Assembly (NCBI GenBank): GCA_024803745.1
Contig: JANJXV010000025.1
Location: 20,886,610-20,950,609, forward strand
Source of the DNA: Megascapheus bottae
Lineage: Eukaryota; Chordata; Mammalia; Rodentia; Geomyidae
Direction of reading: 5' to 3'
Length of the DNA: 64,000 nt
The position numbers and the translations under genes are program-made. Below are positions 45,690 through 57,360 of this stretch, in pieces. Numbering within the stretch: position 1 is the first letter of the stretch; each line of letters opens with the position of its first letter. The notes under the pieces were generated by a model that saw nothing but the letters and a program-made list of their open reading frames with translations, was not told the origin of the DNA and made no database searches.

Positions 45690-45842
45690 CTTTTAGTGAG
45701 CACCTACCTTGTACATCTCACCCCACAGAAGTTTTACTTGTTTAACCCTCACACACCATAAGATAGTTATTGATAGATATTGGAAACACGGAGGCTCAGT
45801 GGGGTTCAATGACTTGTTCAGATCAGACAGTAAGAATGTACT
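45690..45842 (-). repeat. MIR relic
   Basis: gtgagcacctaccttgtacatc, tttaaccctcacacaccataagatag and acggaggctcagtgggg. Confidence 0.75.
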
Positions 45843-46045
45843 AGAGCTTGGCATTGGTGGTTCATACTTGTAATCCTACCTACTGAGGAGGCTGAGATCT
45901 GAGGATTGTGATTTGAATCCAGCCTGGGCAGACAAATTCCCGAGACTCGAATTAACCAGCATAATGCCAGAAATGGAGGTGATATGCTAACCTTGAGTGG
46001 AAAAAGATAGGCAAGAGCACAAGATCCTGAGTTCAAGCCCCAGCA

Positions 46046-46077
<32 letters not shown>

Positions 46078-46078
46078 T
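45843..46078 (+). repeat. Composite SINE with (CA)n tail
   Basis: gcttggcattggtggttcatac, gaggctgagatctgaggattg, gagttcaagccccagcacca, then (CA)16. Confidence 0.88.
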
Positions 46079-47680
46079 CACGCGTGTGCACACTCTCCCC
46101 TCCCCCCTCTTCTCTCTCTCCTGGATCCAGGATTCAAGTACAATTCGTGAGCCTCTCAAGCTGCTTGTCAGATGATTTTATAATCGGCTTAGGGAACAGA
46201 CCACTAAATAGAAATGGTCTGGTTCTTCCTTTCCTTCCTCTTTTGGAAGTAAGAGGGCATCAGTGGACACATGGATCCAAAGAATTCCTTTGGATAACCC
46301 AGTATGGCCTTGGCACGAAGAGGAGATACAGGGGTCTGAGGATCTAGCTGCCTTCTTGAAGTCCCACACACGTGACTGTGGCCATTCCCCACTGTCCCTT
46401 CCAGTATCCGGGGAAGTCCCTCATTGGCTAGCCATCCCAAGCCCTCACTTTCCATTCATTCTGTCCGTCTGTCGACTTGCAGCTTCTGACACCCTTGGGC
46501 GAGGGATGCTCATTTTTTTTCTGTTTTGTGGACTCAGGGTGATGGTCTTTGGGTACCAAGGGACCAACAGGAAGCCAGAGGCTTCTGGACTGTTCATTTG
46601 GAGTTCATTTCGGGGTGTCAGAGGCTAATTGTGGCTCTGCTTGAGTTGTCACTGTTTGATTAAACATCTTGTGCTAAGCACCATTTGTTCAATGGCTGCT
46701 GGGGGTAGGTATTTTTAGCTGTGGGCAAATAGCTTATCAATGGTGCATACAAAATAGAGCCAACAGAAAGCCATCATTTTCTGTGACCCTGCCTTATTCT
46801 TCCATTCAGGCAAGGACAAAGGAAGAATTAAATGAGGCTGGAATTCATTCATTCAACCAATGTCTCCCAACTCACCTATCATGCAACAGGTACTACCAGA
46901 CACAAATCTCTCTGTCCATGGGATGCCTGAGCAATACTCTATCGAGTTCTGCACTGCTATTTTCTAACGGCCCAGAAACAGTACCCAGGCCACTGTGTTT
47001 GCTTCTTGTAGTGGAATAGCCTGGGCTGTGTGTGCATCAAGTGTTGTTTCTGAAGGCGAAGGCTACTGATGAAGGCCAACCTACCTCCCCCCCCCCACCA
47101 CACCTCAAGGAGGCAGAAAAGAGGCCACAAGACAAGGCAGCTAGTGGTCTCTTGCAAGGAGGGTCTCTGATTTTTACAGAGACCAGGTCCAGAGATGGCA
47201 TGAATAAAGGTCAAGAACCATGAGTTTCATGAAGCAGCAGAGGAGATAAAGTAAAAATAAAAAGACTCAAGCTGTCACTGTAGCCTTCAGGCTGCTCTCT
47301 TCTCAGGGGTCACTTCCTGGAGACAGCTGGATGCCTGACAGCTAGCCATGGATAACCTTCCGAAATCCACTCTCTACTGCATCCCTGGCTGCTTCCTAGT
47401 TGGAATGCTCATATGGCTTTCTAACCCATGGAGCGTTAGAATGGACCATTTCACGCCCCCAACCACAACCCGCTGTCCAGTGCACTTTCTTAAGCCTTCC
47501 CTGAGCCTGTTGTGCAGTGAAGCACTGTCCAGAATACTTGCTATTTTTGTAATGGTCCATCTTGAATTCTCTGCCCATTTTCACTGGGAGCTTCCAGAAA
47601 TTCTTTTCTCTAAATATCGAGGGCCTATCATGGGGCTGTCAACAAGTATGCAATCCAGGAATGTTTGTGGAAGAAAAGAG
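46079..47680. other. Unique intronic sequence
   Basis: 1.6 kb lacking recognisable SINEs. 46845-46905 (attcattcattcaaccaatg) may be an L2 remnant. No exon supported. Confidence 0.35.
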
Positions 47681-47780
47681 TGATGGATGGGTAGATGGAT
47701 GGATGGATGATTGGATGGGTGAGTGAATAGACAGATGGATGGGAGGTGTGTGGATGGATGCATGGATGGATAGATAGGGC
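47681..47780. repeat. Degenerate (GGAT)n
   Basis: gatggatgggtagatggatg units with GTGA/ATAG interruptions over about 95 bases. Confidence 0.92.
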
Positions 47781-48029
47781 AATGAGTGGATTCATCAACA
47801 CTGTCTGTGGAATGACCATTCATGGGTTTACTCTCACCTTCGAGATATATTAGTCTACGTATAATGATTGACTTGATTCCTTCCCTCTGCTTTCTTCTCT
47901 CCATAGCCTGTGTCTCTAGGTAGCCTCTCAGAGAAACTTAACATACACATACCTGGCATGCAGTAGATAGTCAGAGACAGGATTTTTTTTCCCCTATGGA
48001 GGGTGACATTTTTCTTTTTAGAACACTGA
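47781..48029. other. Unique intronic sequence
   Basis: catacctggcatgcagtagatag at 47948 is a small MIR 3' end. Confidence 0.35.
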
Positions 48030-48268
48030 ATCATCCTGGAGCTGGTGGTTCACACTTGTAAATCCTAGCTACTCAGAAGTCTGAGATCTGAGGATCCAAG
48101 CCAGCCAGGCCAGGAAAAAATCCATGAGAAACTTATCTCCAATAAACTACTCAGAAAAAAGGCTGGAAGTGGTATTATGGCTCAAGTGGTAGAGGGTCAG
48201 CCTTGAGCACAAAGTTTAGGGACAGCGTCTAAGCCTGGTGTTCAAGGCCCCGTTCCCCCCTCCCCAAA
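48030..48268 (+). repeat. Composite SINE
   Basis: ggagctggtggttcacactt, gaagtctgagatctgaggatcc, aataaactactcagaaaaaagg, gtggtagagggtcagccttg. Confidence 0.85.
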
Positions 48269-48559
48269 AAAGTACACTGAATCCTTCCCTTGTTACAAAG
48301 TGGAGAGGTAAGAGCATTGATTCTGAAACCAGACTTTACAGGTTTGAATCTAATCCTCCCAAGCCTTCCATCAGACCTGTGGACCCTCCATCCACTTGTT
48401 CAGTTGTCTTGATCTAGGACACGGATGTCACAACCAGAAACATCTGTTTGTGCCCTCCTGTAGCTTTCAGCCCTGCAGAGAGAGAACTTCCATGAAGTTT
48501 CAGAAGACATATGTTTATAGAGGCCTTTCAGACGGGTGGGGAGGGGGGTGGGATGGGAG
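48269..48559. other. Unique sequence with MIR fragment
   Basis: 48300-48360 (agagcattgattctgaaaccagac and caggtttgaatc) is the MIR 5' part. Confidence 0.5.
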
Positions 48560-48705
48560 GGGGAGAACACTAGCTAACCAGAGGACCACAGAAGGCTTCC
48601 TGGAGGAAGTGGCACGTGTCCAGCAAGGCAGAGGATGGGGAGTCATGGAGAAGTAATGCATGTCAAGTGGAGGGAACAAAGTATACCAAAGGCCTGCAGC
48701 CTTCC
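48560..48705 (+). repeat. L2 relic
   Basis: gaaggcttcctggaggaagtggcac and the aaaggcctgcag end match the L2 3' segment around 'ggcttcctggaggaggtgac...caaaggcc'. Confidence 0.65.
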
Positions 48706-48914
48706 GGGGTGGATTCTTGGTGGCAGGGGTGGGTTTAAGGCTTTATGATTATTTTTTCTTTAGTATTATTTTTATTATTTTCTTTATTATTATTTACAAA
48801 TTGGATGTTTTAGGTCTAATCTAGGACGGGAATTTCTTTCGAAATCCCTTAGACCACACTGACCCCAGGCCTTCCATTCCACCCTCACTTACCTCGCCTT
48901 CTGCACAGGCACAG
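48706..48914. other. AT-rich (TTATT) patch
   Basis: 48745-48800 has tattatttttattattttc repeats. Confidence 0.5.
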
Positions 48915-49665
48915 GGAGGGAAGGGAGGAGGTGCGCATGCGCGCTTGCTTGCCTGGGGGTGGGGTGGGGTGGACCCTGGAGAGGGAGTGGACAGGGAACA
49001 GCAGCACTGGCAATTGCTGTGGTTTTAGTCTCTAGGCGCCGAGGAGTCATGGAAGAAAGGCTTTAAGTATTAAAGGCTTTACTAAGTAAGAAGTTGATCA
49101 CTTGAACCAAACCACAAGCTTCCCCTCAGGGACATGTGATGAGGGCGCATGCGCGTGTGCGCACACGCGCATGTGTGGGTGGCTACGCGCGCGCTCCGGT
49201 GTGCCTGCGGCACCTGTGTATGCGCATGCGCCAGCGGCTGTGCGCTTCTGCGCGCATGCGCGGGTGCCTGCAGGGCGGTGCACCGAGGCCACCATGCGTG
49301 TAGGCCTTGTGCACGTGCATCGGTGAAGGACACCATGTAGGTAAAACCCGCACGTGCCCTCGCCCTTGCAGTTTGACAGGAGAGAGGGCAGGAGTGCCGA
49401 GGAGGTGACATCTTCCCCCACAGCGCACGCCTCCCTCCATCCTGGGGTTAGCAGAGGGGAGATCTGGATGTTCAGGCACACCAGAAACGTCTCCCTGCTG
49501 CGCGCGGCCTTCCAGGCGTTCCTCCGCACGTTCTGTTCCTCCGGGAGCCCGGGTGCACCTGCTAGCTGCAGGGAACAGGCCATGCCCACAGGACAATGGC
49601 TAATTACCCGGGGGCCTTGGGAAGCAATTTGCTGTGGTTGGAGAAGTGTGTGCGCGCGCGCCTCC
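48915..49665. promoter_or_regulatory. CpG-rich patch with four GCGCATGCGC palindromes (NRF1-like)
   Basis: CpG-dense sequence inside a CpG-poor intron. The 10-bp palindrome GCGCATGCGC, the core of the NRF1 consensus YGCGCATGCGCR, occurs at 48933-48942, 49145-49154, 49222-49231 and 49252-49261. Long alternating purine-pyrimidine stretches (49138-49280, 49652-49662) could adopt Z-DNA. It may be an unannotated promoter or a decayed GT/GC simple repeat. The open frames here on both strands show no homology. Confidence 0.45.
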
Positions 49666-50235
49666 AGCCCAAGCTCCTGGCTGAATGTAGGTCAAGAAGG
49701 CCTAAGGCTGAAGACATGGCTTTGTCTGGGGACTTCTGAATGAAAGCCCACCTTTGTGCCCTGGAGAGAAGTGGCTCTGGCCCTGCCCAGGCTGGGTTGA
49801 GCAGTTGGAAGGAACATAGGGTGACTTTGGAAGGACTGGCTTTTCTCTTGGCTTGGGTTCACCAAGGTCTCAGCACTGAAAGGCAGTGGGACCTTTAAAA
49901 GGAGTCACTTTGAGAAGTGATTATGTTCCCCACTGTCCTCTGGAAATGATTAATGCAAGACTCACAGGACTAGATGAGGACCCTGTGAGAGTGGGTTGTT
50001 AAAAAGCAGCCTGGCCTTTCCCTGGACTTACATTATCTATCTCACAACGTGGCTTTTCTATTCCTTCTAGGGGCATCCCTTTCTCTTTTCTCTACTGTGT
50101 TTTTTTTTTTTTTTAAATCCTTGCCAGATGTTGGTGCTATGATGTTTGGACTTCCCAGAAACTCAGATCATAAGTGAACCTGTTTTCTTTACCCACCATC
50201 CAACCTTAGCTGTATTGTCCTAGCAACACAAGGTG
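49666..50235. other. Unique intronic sequence
   Basis: T run at 50100-50115. Nothing else recognised. Confidence 0.3.
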
Positions 50236-50385
50236 AACTATGACAGCAACTGTGGTCAAGTTGCTGAAGTTTCTGTGCCTCTGTTTCTTCATCTAGGATA
50301 TGCAAAATGACACAGAACCTACATCCCAGGATGAGAGTGAGGAATAAATAAGTTAACAGCGTTCATTCGAGCTACACAAGAAATA
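50236..50385 (+). repeat. MIR relic
   Basis: gtggtcaagttgctgaagtttctgtgcctctgtttcttcatctagg and gaggaataaataagttaaca. Confidence 0.75.
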
Positions 50386-50741
50386 CCACTGGATATTGAA
50401 CTTCTGCATGGCTCTTCGGTTTCACTCACTACTCGTGCTCACCCTTGAACTCACTACTCACTGCTCACCCTTGAACTCCCCGCAAACAAGCCACATCGAT
50501 CCCCGTCCTCTCAGTCTTTGCCTCTGAAGTTCTATGTTCCTGTAACCCATTCCCTGAGAGTACTGTCTTTTTTTATAAACCAGGTTTATGAAAAAGAAAA
50601 GCCGGCTTCCATTTTATTTTCTGAGCAAAAATACCATTTCCAAGTTAAGATATTAAACATATTGGTGGGAAAAGCAAGTGCTCCCATCCATTTAAAGAAT
50701 AAGACCATTTGAATAACTGCAGCAGGAACAACAGCGAGATT
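50386..50741. other. Unique intronic sequence
   Basis: Short local duplication ctcactactc / cacccttgaactc at 50426-50477. No gene. Confidence 0.35.
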
Positions 50742-50768
50742 GATGATGATGATGATGATGATGATGAT
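50742..50768. repeat. (GAT)9 microsatellite
   Basis: Nine perfect GAT units. Confidence 0.97.
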
Positions 50769-50779
50769 TCCACACAAAG

Positions 50780-50990
50780 TAATAGCTTCCATTTAGCGAT
50801 CTCTTACTGTAAGCACCTTACACTCAATAATTACTGACGCCGCTGACTTTGAAGGTGGGAATTATTAGACCCTTGATCTATCTAGAGTAGTAAATGTAGA
50901 ATTAGGTGTAACAACTTGTTGTGGGTTACACAATTACAAAGTTGCAGTCAAGATTTGAATGCAAACTGCCAAATGTCAGATGTCACTTTT
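50780..50990 (-). repeat. MIR relic
   Basis: catttagcgatctcttactgtaagcacctta through gttgcagtcaagatttgaatgc, ordered as reversed MIR. Confidence 0.7.
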
Positions 50991-52124
50991 CTTTTAAAGG
51001 TCTTTAAGACTGTTGTTCCAATTGACACCCAGATTGGCTGAAGGGCAGAACTCGCACACACCCTGGCCTGCTAGTTCACCCCTGACCCAAATACTGTCAG
51101 TAGATTTTCCATTTCAAAGGGGTCCCAGACCCTTCCCTGTTTGCCCAGTGCTTCCCAGAATGAACAGGGCACTCTGTGGTTGAACAAGGAAAGGATGGCC
51201 ATTTTGCTTGGCCACAAGGGCAAAATAAGGAAGCGTGAAAGCATGCTGTGTTGGCAGAATTGTCAAAGGACAGGCTTGGCTGGTGTGGGAAGTACGGGGA
51301 AATGAGTGATGAGAGTTCAAGGTCCCAGTGTGACAACCTTAGTGAAATTGCCTTGCAGACTCCCAAAGTTGTTGTGGGCCATAGGAGATAATGCACACGT
51401 GGGAAACTGCTTTGCCAACTGCGAGAGTGGCCAGGAAATGTTAATTATCATGTAATATTTCAAAGGTAGCCTGATTGGTATGGGAGAGCAGACAATGAGA
51501 ATATCTGCTCATTTCTCTTGAATCCATTTTCCAAAGCATGCGGACACAGAAATATCTCTTGATTTCATTGCTTTCATACCCCTCACCTTTTTCCTCCCTT
51601 TCAGATAAGTAGATTATAATAGATTTCAGAAGCTAATAAAAATTCAGCCAGTTTCCTGGTATTTATTGATTACATAACCAGGGTTAGAGACTCAGCATAA
51701 TATTTTGTTGCCTGCCCATAAGACCATGTCCAATTCTTTACTAAAATATCTCTTAGGTGCACACTGTCTCGTCTCTTTCCTGGGCTGTACTGCCACTGGG
51801 ACTCAGGAGAAAAGATCCCTCCAGCTTGTTTAAGGCCACATTCTTAGCTCTTCGCATAGGACCTGACACACAGTAGGATTCTTTCACTAAAGCCACATCC
51901 AAGTCTACATATGAATGTATCGCATCTGAATCATTGCAAGGACATCTCTGTTCTGTTTTGATCACCCTGTGCTGGGTCAAAACTGTGATCCCTTTTTGCA
52001 TTTGGATAAAACGCTGCAGATGCAATCAGTGTCACCACTACCATGCACTGATGCTGTTAATAAAGAATCTAAATCTATCCAGTCATCAGATAGCAAACTC
52101 AGGTGAGAGGAGTGACTGTATGGG
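50991..52124. other. Unique intronic sequence
   Basis: 51850-51905 is a small MIR 3' end (cataggacctgacacacagtagg). No exon supported. Confidence 0.35.
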
Positions 52125-52255
52125 AAACCAGAATTGTGAGTGCTAGCCATGAGCAAAATAGTTCAGGGACAGTGCCCAGGTCCTGAGTTCAAGTCCCAAG
52201 ATCAGCATAAGACAGAAAGGGAGGAAGAAAGAAGGAAGCACAAAAAGGAAAGAAG
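52125..52255 (+). repeat. Geo right monomer
   Basis: gtgctagccatgagcaaaatagttcaggg, cccaggtcctgagttcaagtccc, then an A/G-rich tail. Confidence 0.75.
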
Positions 52256-53312
52256 CCCACAGTCCACCACTGGGGTGAATGCCACCTTTTTGTGCCATGG
52301 TATTCTAGGGTTCCTTCTGGCACACAATACTTCATCTTTACAGAGTCATAGCTAGATCATCTAACCAACTCAACTGTGCCAGCCTCAGAGGTCACTTCCC
52401 TTTGGAGGTCACGCTTGCAGTGGATAGCTTCATACACGTCACAGGATGCTGTGGTCCAAGAACTGAGCTCCAGTATCCAACTCTGCCTCGAGTAGTAGCT
52501 TGGAAAAGTTTCAGTCTCATAATGGATGAGTTCTTGGTAATTTTTCATCACTTTGTGTTACTGGTCAGCACTTTATTAACATTAATGATGATTACTGATG
52601 ACTCTGTATAAGCATTTGGAATGGAGTCTGGCACATAATATATGGTCAATAGACAGCCACGACATGAACTGGATTTAGAATTCTGAGTACTTGGCTGACC
52701 TTGAGCCCCTTTATGCTGGTAAAGATAACCTTGGAAGGACCCAGAAGAGGACAGTTTGTTTTTTTTTTAAGGGACATTGCTTCATCCTAACCTGGTAGTT
52801 TTAAGAAAAAGACACAAGTCAATTTCTGCTTTGTTAAGCGAGGCATAGAGGAGGAGAGGACATTCTTGGATACTCGTCCTTGCTTACAACTAATTTCAAG
52901 TAATTAAGCCACATGCTTGGGGAGAGGGCAGAAGGGGCACTGGGAAGAATCTCAATCACGAAGGAAGACATGGCCCCTGGAAATGCCCAGGAAGACCAGG
53001 CAGGGAGGATGAACCAGGGGAGAGGTCAGGAGATGCAACATTTGTCTCATCCTGTGCCTGGAATAGCAATGTCGGCTGCATACCCAGCTGCGAGCATGAG
53101 CAGTGAAACCCACCCCCCCACCCCGCAAGCTCAGCGCACTGCAGCCCTGCTGTGCAGAGGCTTAAAGCCTGGGAAGCCACTTCCCTGAGCCAAGCACCCC
53201 ACCTTCCCCACATCCTTATCTGATAAATAGGTGTGGGAGAAATATCAACCCTGCAGGCATGAATGAGGTTATGGAGAGATGTGCTCAGCAGACATCATGT
53301 ATGCAGCAAATG

Positions 53313-53313
<1 letters not shown>
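52256..53313. other. Unique intronic sequence with MIR end
   Basis: 52600-52660 (gcatttggaatggagtctggcacataatatatgg) is a MIR 3' end. Otherwise unique. Confidence 0.4.

Positions 53314-53358
<45 letters not shown>
53314..53358. repeat. (GAT)15 microsatellite
   Basis: 45 bases of perfect GAT. Confidence 0.98.
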
Positions 53359-53422
53359 AGTCAAGATGTCTTACATCACTTTAAGGCAAGTATGGAGATG
53401 ACGTGTAAGACTGAGAAGCACT

Positions 53423-53575
53423 CATCCATCCATCCATCCATCCATCCATCCATCCATCCATCCACCTGTCCATCCAACTATCCACCCATTTGTCCACCTA
53501 TCCATCCACTTATCCATCCATCTGGCCATCTACTATCTATCTATTTATCCATCCATCCATCCACTCATCCACTTA
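53423..53575. repeat. (ATCC)n, perfect then degenerate
   Basis: Perfect catccatcc units to about 53464, then tcca/accta/cttat variants to 53575. Confidence 0.93.
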
Positions 53576-53685
53576 ACAAGCTCCATATCATGTACTGAGG
53601 CCCACCAGATGGCATTGGCTTTAAAGAGATGACCTCATTCTACTCTCAGGGGTTCACAGTCTAACTCAAAATCTTGTTGATGCTC
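53576..53685 (-). repeat. L2 relic
   Basis: catgtactgaggcccaccagatggcattgg and gacctcattctactctcaggggttcacagtctaac match the reversed-L2 pattern 'tactgtgtgccaggcac...ccctcatggagcttacagtctaa'. Confidence 0.5.
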
Positions 53686-53964
53686 GCAGGCAGAGAGTTA
53701 CATCCTTCTTTTGAGTCCCTACAGGATTTTTACCTACCTCCCCCTCTGCATCCTCGAAAACACATTACATAGTATTATGATTATTTATCTATGATGATTC
53801 ATCACTCTCATCTTGGTCCTTTCCTCCTGGGTGATTTCCCCATCACCCTTGGCACAAAGTAGGTCCTTCTGAAATGAAACCTGGTTCTAAATAATGCAAG
53901 CTTATGAGCATAGGTGTGGATCTAATACGATGTTCCTTCTGGGCTTAAAATTGTTTAAAAAAGG
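53686..53964. other. Unique intronic sequence
   Basis: Nothing recognised. Confidence 0.3.
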
Positions 53965-54125
53965 CAACTTCTATTTATTATGCACCTACTGCATGCCGGA
54001 TGCTTTATCTCCCATGCTCTCCTTCCTAAGGTGAACAGTCAGGCTTGTTTTATGCATAAGATGCAGAGGTGTGGAGACATTAGTTATGCACAGCTCTGAA
54101 GTCTAAGCCACGGGTTACAACTCTC
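53965..54125 (-). repeat. MIR relic
   Basis: cttctatttattatgcacctactgcatgccggatgcttta, ttatgcataagatgcagaggtg. Confidence 0.75.
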
Positions 54126-54179
54126 TTCTTATAGGAAAGGTTGTTTAGAAGGGCTGGAAAGCAGAGATAAGGTTCAACC

Positions 54180-54181
<2 letters not shown>

Positions 54182-54229
<48 letters not shown>
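54182..54229. repeat. (TG)n microsatellite
   Basis: 48 bases of TG. Confidence 0.98.
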
Positions 54230-54231
<2 letters not shown>

Positions 54232-54746
54232 CTGTATAGGGGTGTTTATATTGTACAGAGACAAATTCAAAACCATCATCAAAACAGTCATTTCAAATTC
54301 CTATCAGGGCAGGGCAGGGCAGGGAGGCTATATGAAGGGTTAAAAACAGGCCAGATATAAGAAAACTCTTCATGCCAGGGAAAAATTGGGTGGAGTAGGG
54401 CATCTAGAGGGAGGTGAGGCTAACTGAGTTATGGTGACAGATGAGCAGGGTCTAATTTCCAGACTTTATGCAAAACATGGATTTTTACCTTGACCCCTGA
54501 ACTGACTTAATTGGAAAGCCATGTCTTAGGGAGAAACCGGAAATGGAGGCGTGGCACAGCCTTCGAGGTGACCTTGCAGTTAGTGGCATGGGGCAACCCA
54601 GAGGGCGATAGCCAACCTGCATCCATCTACCGGACCATCATTTCCAGGGAAGTGTTTAGTGTTTATTTACAGCACTAAGCACAAGTCTCACTATCCTCCT
54701 GTTCCATCTTCCTCTGCCCAGCTTTATTCTGAGAAGATCTGAGAAG
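54230..54746. other. Unique intronic sequence
   Basis: 54307-54330 is (GGCAG)4. Nothing else recognised. Confidence 0.35.
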
Positions 54747-54904
54747 TCCTTCCTTCCTTCCTTCCTTCCTTCCTTCCTTCCTTCCTTCCTTCCTTCCTTC
54801 CTCCCTCCCTCCCTCCCTCCCTCCCTTCCTCCTTCCCTCCTTCCTTCCTTCCTTCCTTCCTTCCTTCCTTCCTTCCTTCCTTCCTTCCTTCCTTCCTTCC
54901 TTCC
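54747..54904. repeat. (CCTT)n-(CCCT)n-(CCTT)n compound microsatellite
   Basis: 158 bases; a central CCCT block at about 54801-54826 is flanked by long CCTT runs. The minus strand is open as a K/E/G/R repeat only because of the tetranucleotide period. Confidence 0.98.
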
Positions 54905-55497
54905 CAAGCCATCCCTGACCATTTTCCAGATGTCCTTGGAGCCTGCAGCTCCATTTTGGGGATCTTCCTTCTCTCTCGCTGCTGGATCCCGCATCATCAC
55001 AGCTGAATGGCTCCATCATGGTGACAGTGCCCTTCTGCCACGCTCCGTCCCATGCATTTGTCACTGACATTGCTGAAGGTGACCTTTCTCATCTCATCGC
55101 CTCCATCAGATGGCAGCTTATCCCGGCTCTTGTTCTCTCTCCTGTTCACATTCCCCACCCCCTCCCCATCACAGCTGGATCTGGAGTAGGACTTACTGCC
55201 ACAGCCCAGATGCCAGCTCTGTAGTGCTGCAGTGTTTCTCCATTACTCCTGCCCCCACCCCAGGAGTCAGGCACAGACATCTTTGGGGTCAAAGAAGAAC
55301 ATTGTGAGCTTGCTCACTTCTTTCAGTGATCTCTGCCTTACCTGGGAGACTACATATGATAGTGGTGAGGCTGGAACAGGATATGAGAGGCTGGCTCGGG
55401 GAACTTGACCCCTGACCTTCATTCTTACTGTGTGCTAGATGTCAGCCAGGGCACCTCGCTGGGTGTTTGTGTCACCTCCCAGATCCCTGAAGTCCCT
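54905..55497. other. Unique intronic sequence
   Basis: A minus-strand CAG|GTAAGG donor-like word at 55339-55347 has no coding sequence resembling GPR139 exon 1 before it. Confidence 0.3.
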
Positions 55498-55670
55498 CTT
55501 TGTTGAACTCAGGGCTTGGGTCCCTGAGCTTCTTTTGCATAACTTCCTGCCTTTTCTGAGTAAGAGTCTCACAGACTTTCCTGTCTGGGCTGGCTTCGAA
55601 CTGTGATCCTCAGAGCTCAGTCTCCTGAGTAGCTAGGATTACAAATGTGAGCCACCAGCACCCACCCCCC
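55498..55670 (-). repeat. Composite SINE, internally deleted
   Basis: gttgaactcagggcttgggtcc, gagtaagagtctcacagac, cctcagagctcagtctcctgagtagctagg. Confidence 0.82.
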
Positions 55671-55879
55671 GTCCCCTCTGTCTAACGCAGCCCCTGTTAT
55701 CCTCGCCTGCGACTCGATCTCAGTGCACACCAGTGCTTGGAGTGATTTTGCTCCTATGTCAGTTACCTGCTGGCTGCGTCAGCTCACAAGCGGACCTCCC
55801 GGCACTCCTTGCTTTCCTGGCCTAGAAGCCAGCTTGGCATGGCATGGGTGCTAGCCAGGGCCTCTGTTCCTACATGCAT

Positions 55880-56015
55880 AATAATATTCAGACTGTCACC
55901 TCCATTCCCAGGTGAGTCAAACCGAGGCTCAAAGAAGGAGAAGCAAAGTCTCAGTACTAGGCTTGAACCCATGGCTCCTTGCCTCTGAAACCAATGTAGT
56001 TTCCCACTACCCTCT
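55880..56015 (-). repeat. MIR relic
   Basis: acctccattcccaggtgagtcaaaccgaggctcaaag and aggcttgaacccatggctcc. Confidence 0.65.
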
Positions 56016-56330
56016 CCTGGGGAGAGGGAGTGATCTGGAAAAGGCCTGGGCACACAGGGTAGACAAAACACAGCACCCATTCCATGAGGGTCAGGAGTGT
56101 GGGCCCTTGGGATCTGTTTAAGGAAGCTCGTAGCCCTGCCTGGCTCAGGAAAACCCCGCTAGAACTCTCCCTGAGCTCTGTTACACTCTGTCACACTCCA
56201 GGAAGATATCACTTTTCTTCCCAGAGTCAGAAGATGCTTTCTGAGGAGCTAGACCACGACAGTAAGGGCAGCAATGTTCAAAGCAAAGGGTTGTGTCCCG
56301 AAGAGAACTGTGAGCCACATCACATCTAGT
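56016..56330. other. Unique intronic sequence
   Basis: Nothing recognised. Confidence 0.3.
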
Positions 56331-56460
56331 GGTGGAGGTGTGTAGGTGTGTGCAGGTGCATGCTTGTCTCTGTGTGTCTTGGTGTATGTGTGCCTGTGTC
56401 AGTGTGTGGTGTGTACATATGTGCACGCTTGCAGGTGGTGAACATGTATGGTGTGTGTAC

Positions 56461-56506
<46 letters not shown>

Positions 56507-56510
56507 CGTG
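56331..56510. repeat. Degenerate TG-rich region ending in (TG)n 56463-56504
   Basis: gtgtgtaggtgtgtgcagg-type sequence leads into a perfect 42-bp TG run. Confidence 0.9.
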
Positions 56511-57060
56511 TGTCTGGCTGGAGTTGCTCATTACAGCTGTATGGCTGATAGCTGGCTTTACACTTGGCTGAAATGATCAGAAACGTCTGTGGCAAGAAAG
56601 CAATTTCCCCAGCTCCACCGACTGCCAAGGCTTCTGGCAAAGGAGGGGAAATAAAAGAAGTCACTGGTGGCGGCACAGAAGTGTTCACACTGGAAAATGT
56701 GTTGTCCTAATTCAGCGCCAGTTTCCCCGGCCTGTGTAACGTGCTGGCTGTCAGTGTCACTCAGCATGCATCTCCCACCACGGCTTCCATGTCATTGTGT
56801 CACTCTTCCCCCCCCTCCCCACCTCCTGCCTTCTTTCTGTGCCAGTGTGTTCACCAGCCCCCTTCCACCTGGGGTTGTAGGGTAAGCAATTTCCTTCTTC
56901 CTTCCTTCCATCCTTCCCCCCTCCACCCCATCCTCCTCCTCCTTCTCCTCCTCCCGATCTCATTTGCTCCTTCCCATGGGGAGCTTTCATAGGCCTCTCA
57001 AGGTCAAGTTTCCTGATAAAAATTCTCATAGTACTCCCTTCCCACCTTCCTCTGTCTTGT
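56511..57060. other. Unique intronic sequence with CT-rich patch 56885-56955
   Basis: No exon or SINE recognised. Confidence 0.35.
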
Positions 57061-57250
57061 CCCAGTCCCGGGGTTTGAACTCAGGCCCTTGGTATTGTCC
57101 TTGAGCTTTTATGTTCAAGGTTAGTGCTCCACCACTCGAGCCACACAGCTCCACTTCCAGCTTTTTTGATAGTTAATTGGAGATCAGAGCCTCGCAGGCT
57201 TTCCTGCCTAGACAGGCTTTGAACAGCAATCCTCAGATCTCTCAGCCCCT
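57061..57250 (-). repeat. Composite SINE
   Basis: cagtcccggggtttgaactc, gttcaaggttagtgctccacc, gatagttaattggagatcag; the left end is truncated. Confidence 0.85.
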
Positions 57251-57304
57251 GTCTTCTCTTCTCGATTGTTGTAGAAATGAACTTTTATGTTAGATTGGGC
57301 TTTG

Positions 57305-57305
<1 letters not shown>

Positions 57306-57354
<49 letters not shown>
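57306..57354. repeat. (TG)n microsatellite
   Basis: 49 bases of TG. Confidence 0.98.

Positions 57355-57360
<6 letters not shown>

Noticed and set aside
49098..49596. Minus-strand frames of 137-163 codons in the 49-kb CpG patch as GPR139 exon 1
   Set aside because: No similarity to the GPR139 N-terminus or TM1, and no donor at a fitting phase.
54656..55070. K/E/G/R-rich open frames on the minus strand
   Set aside because: Tetranucleotide repeat artefact.
55337..55380. Minus-strand CAG|GTAAGG as the GPR139 exon 1 donor
   Set aside because: The sequence before it does not encode a TM1-like segment.
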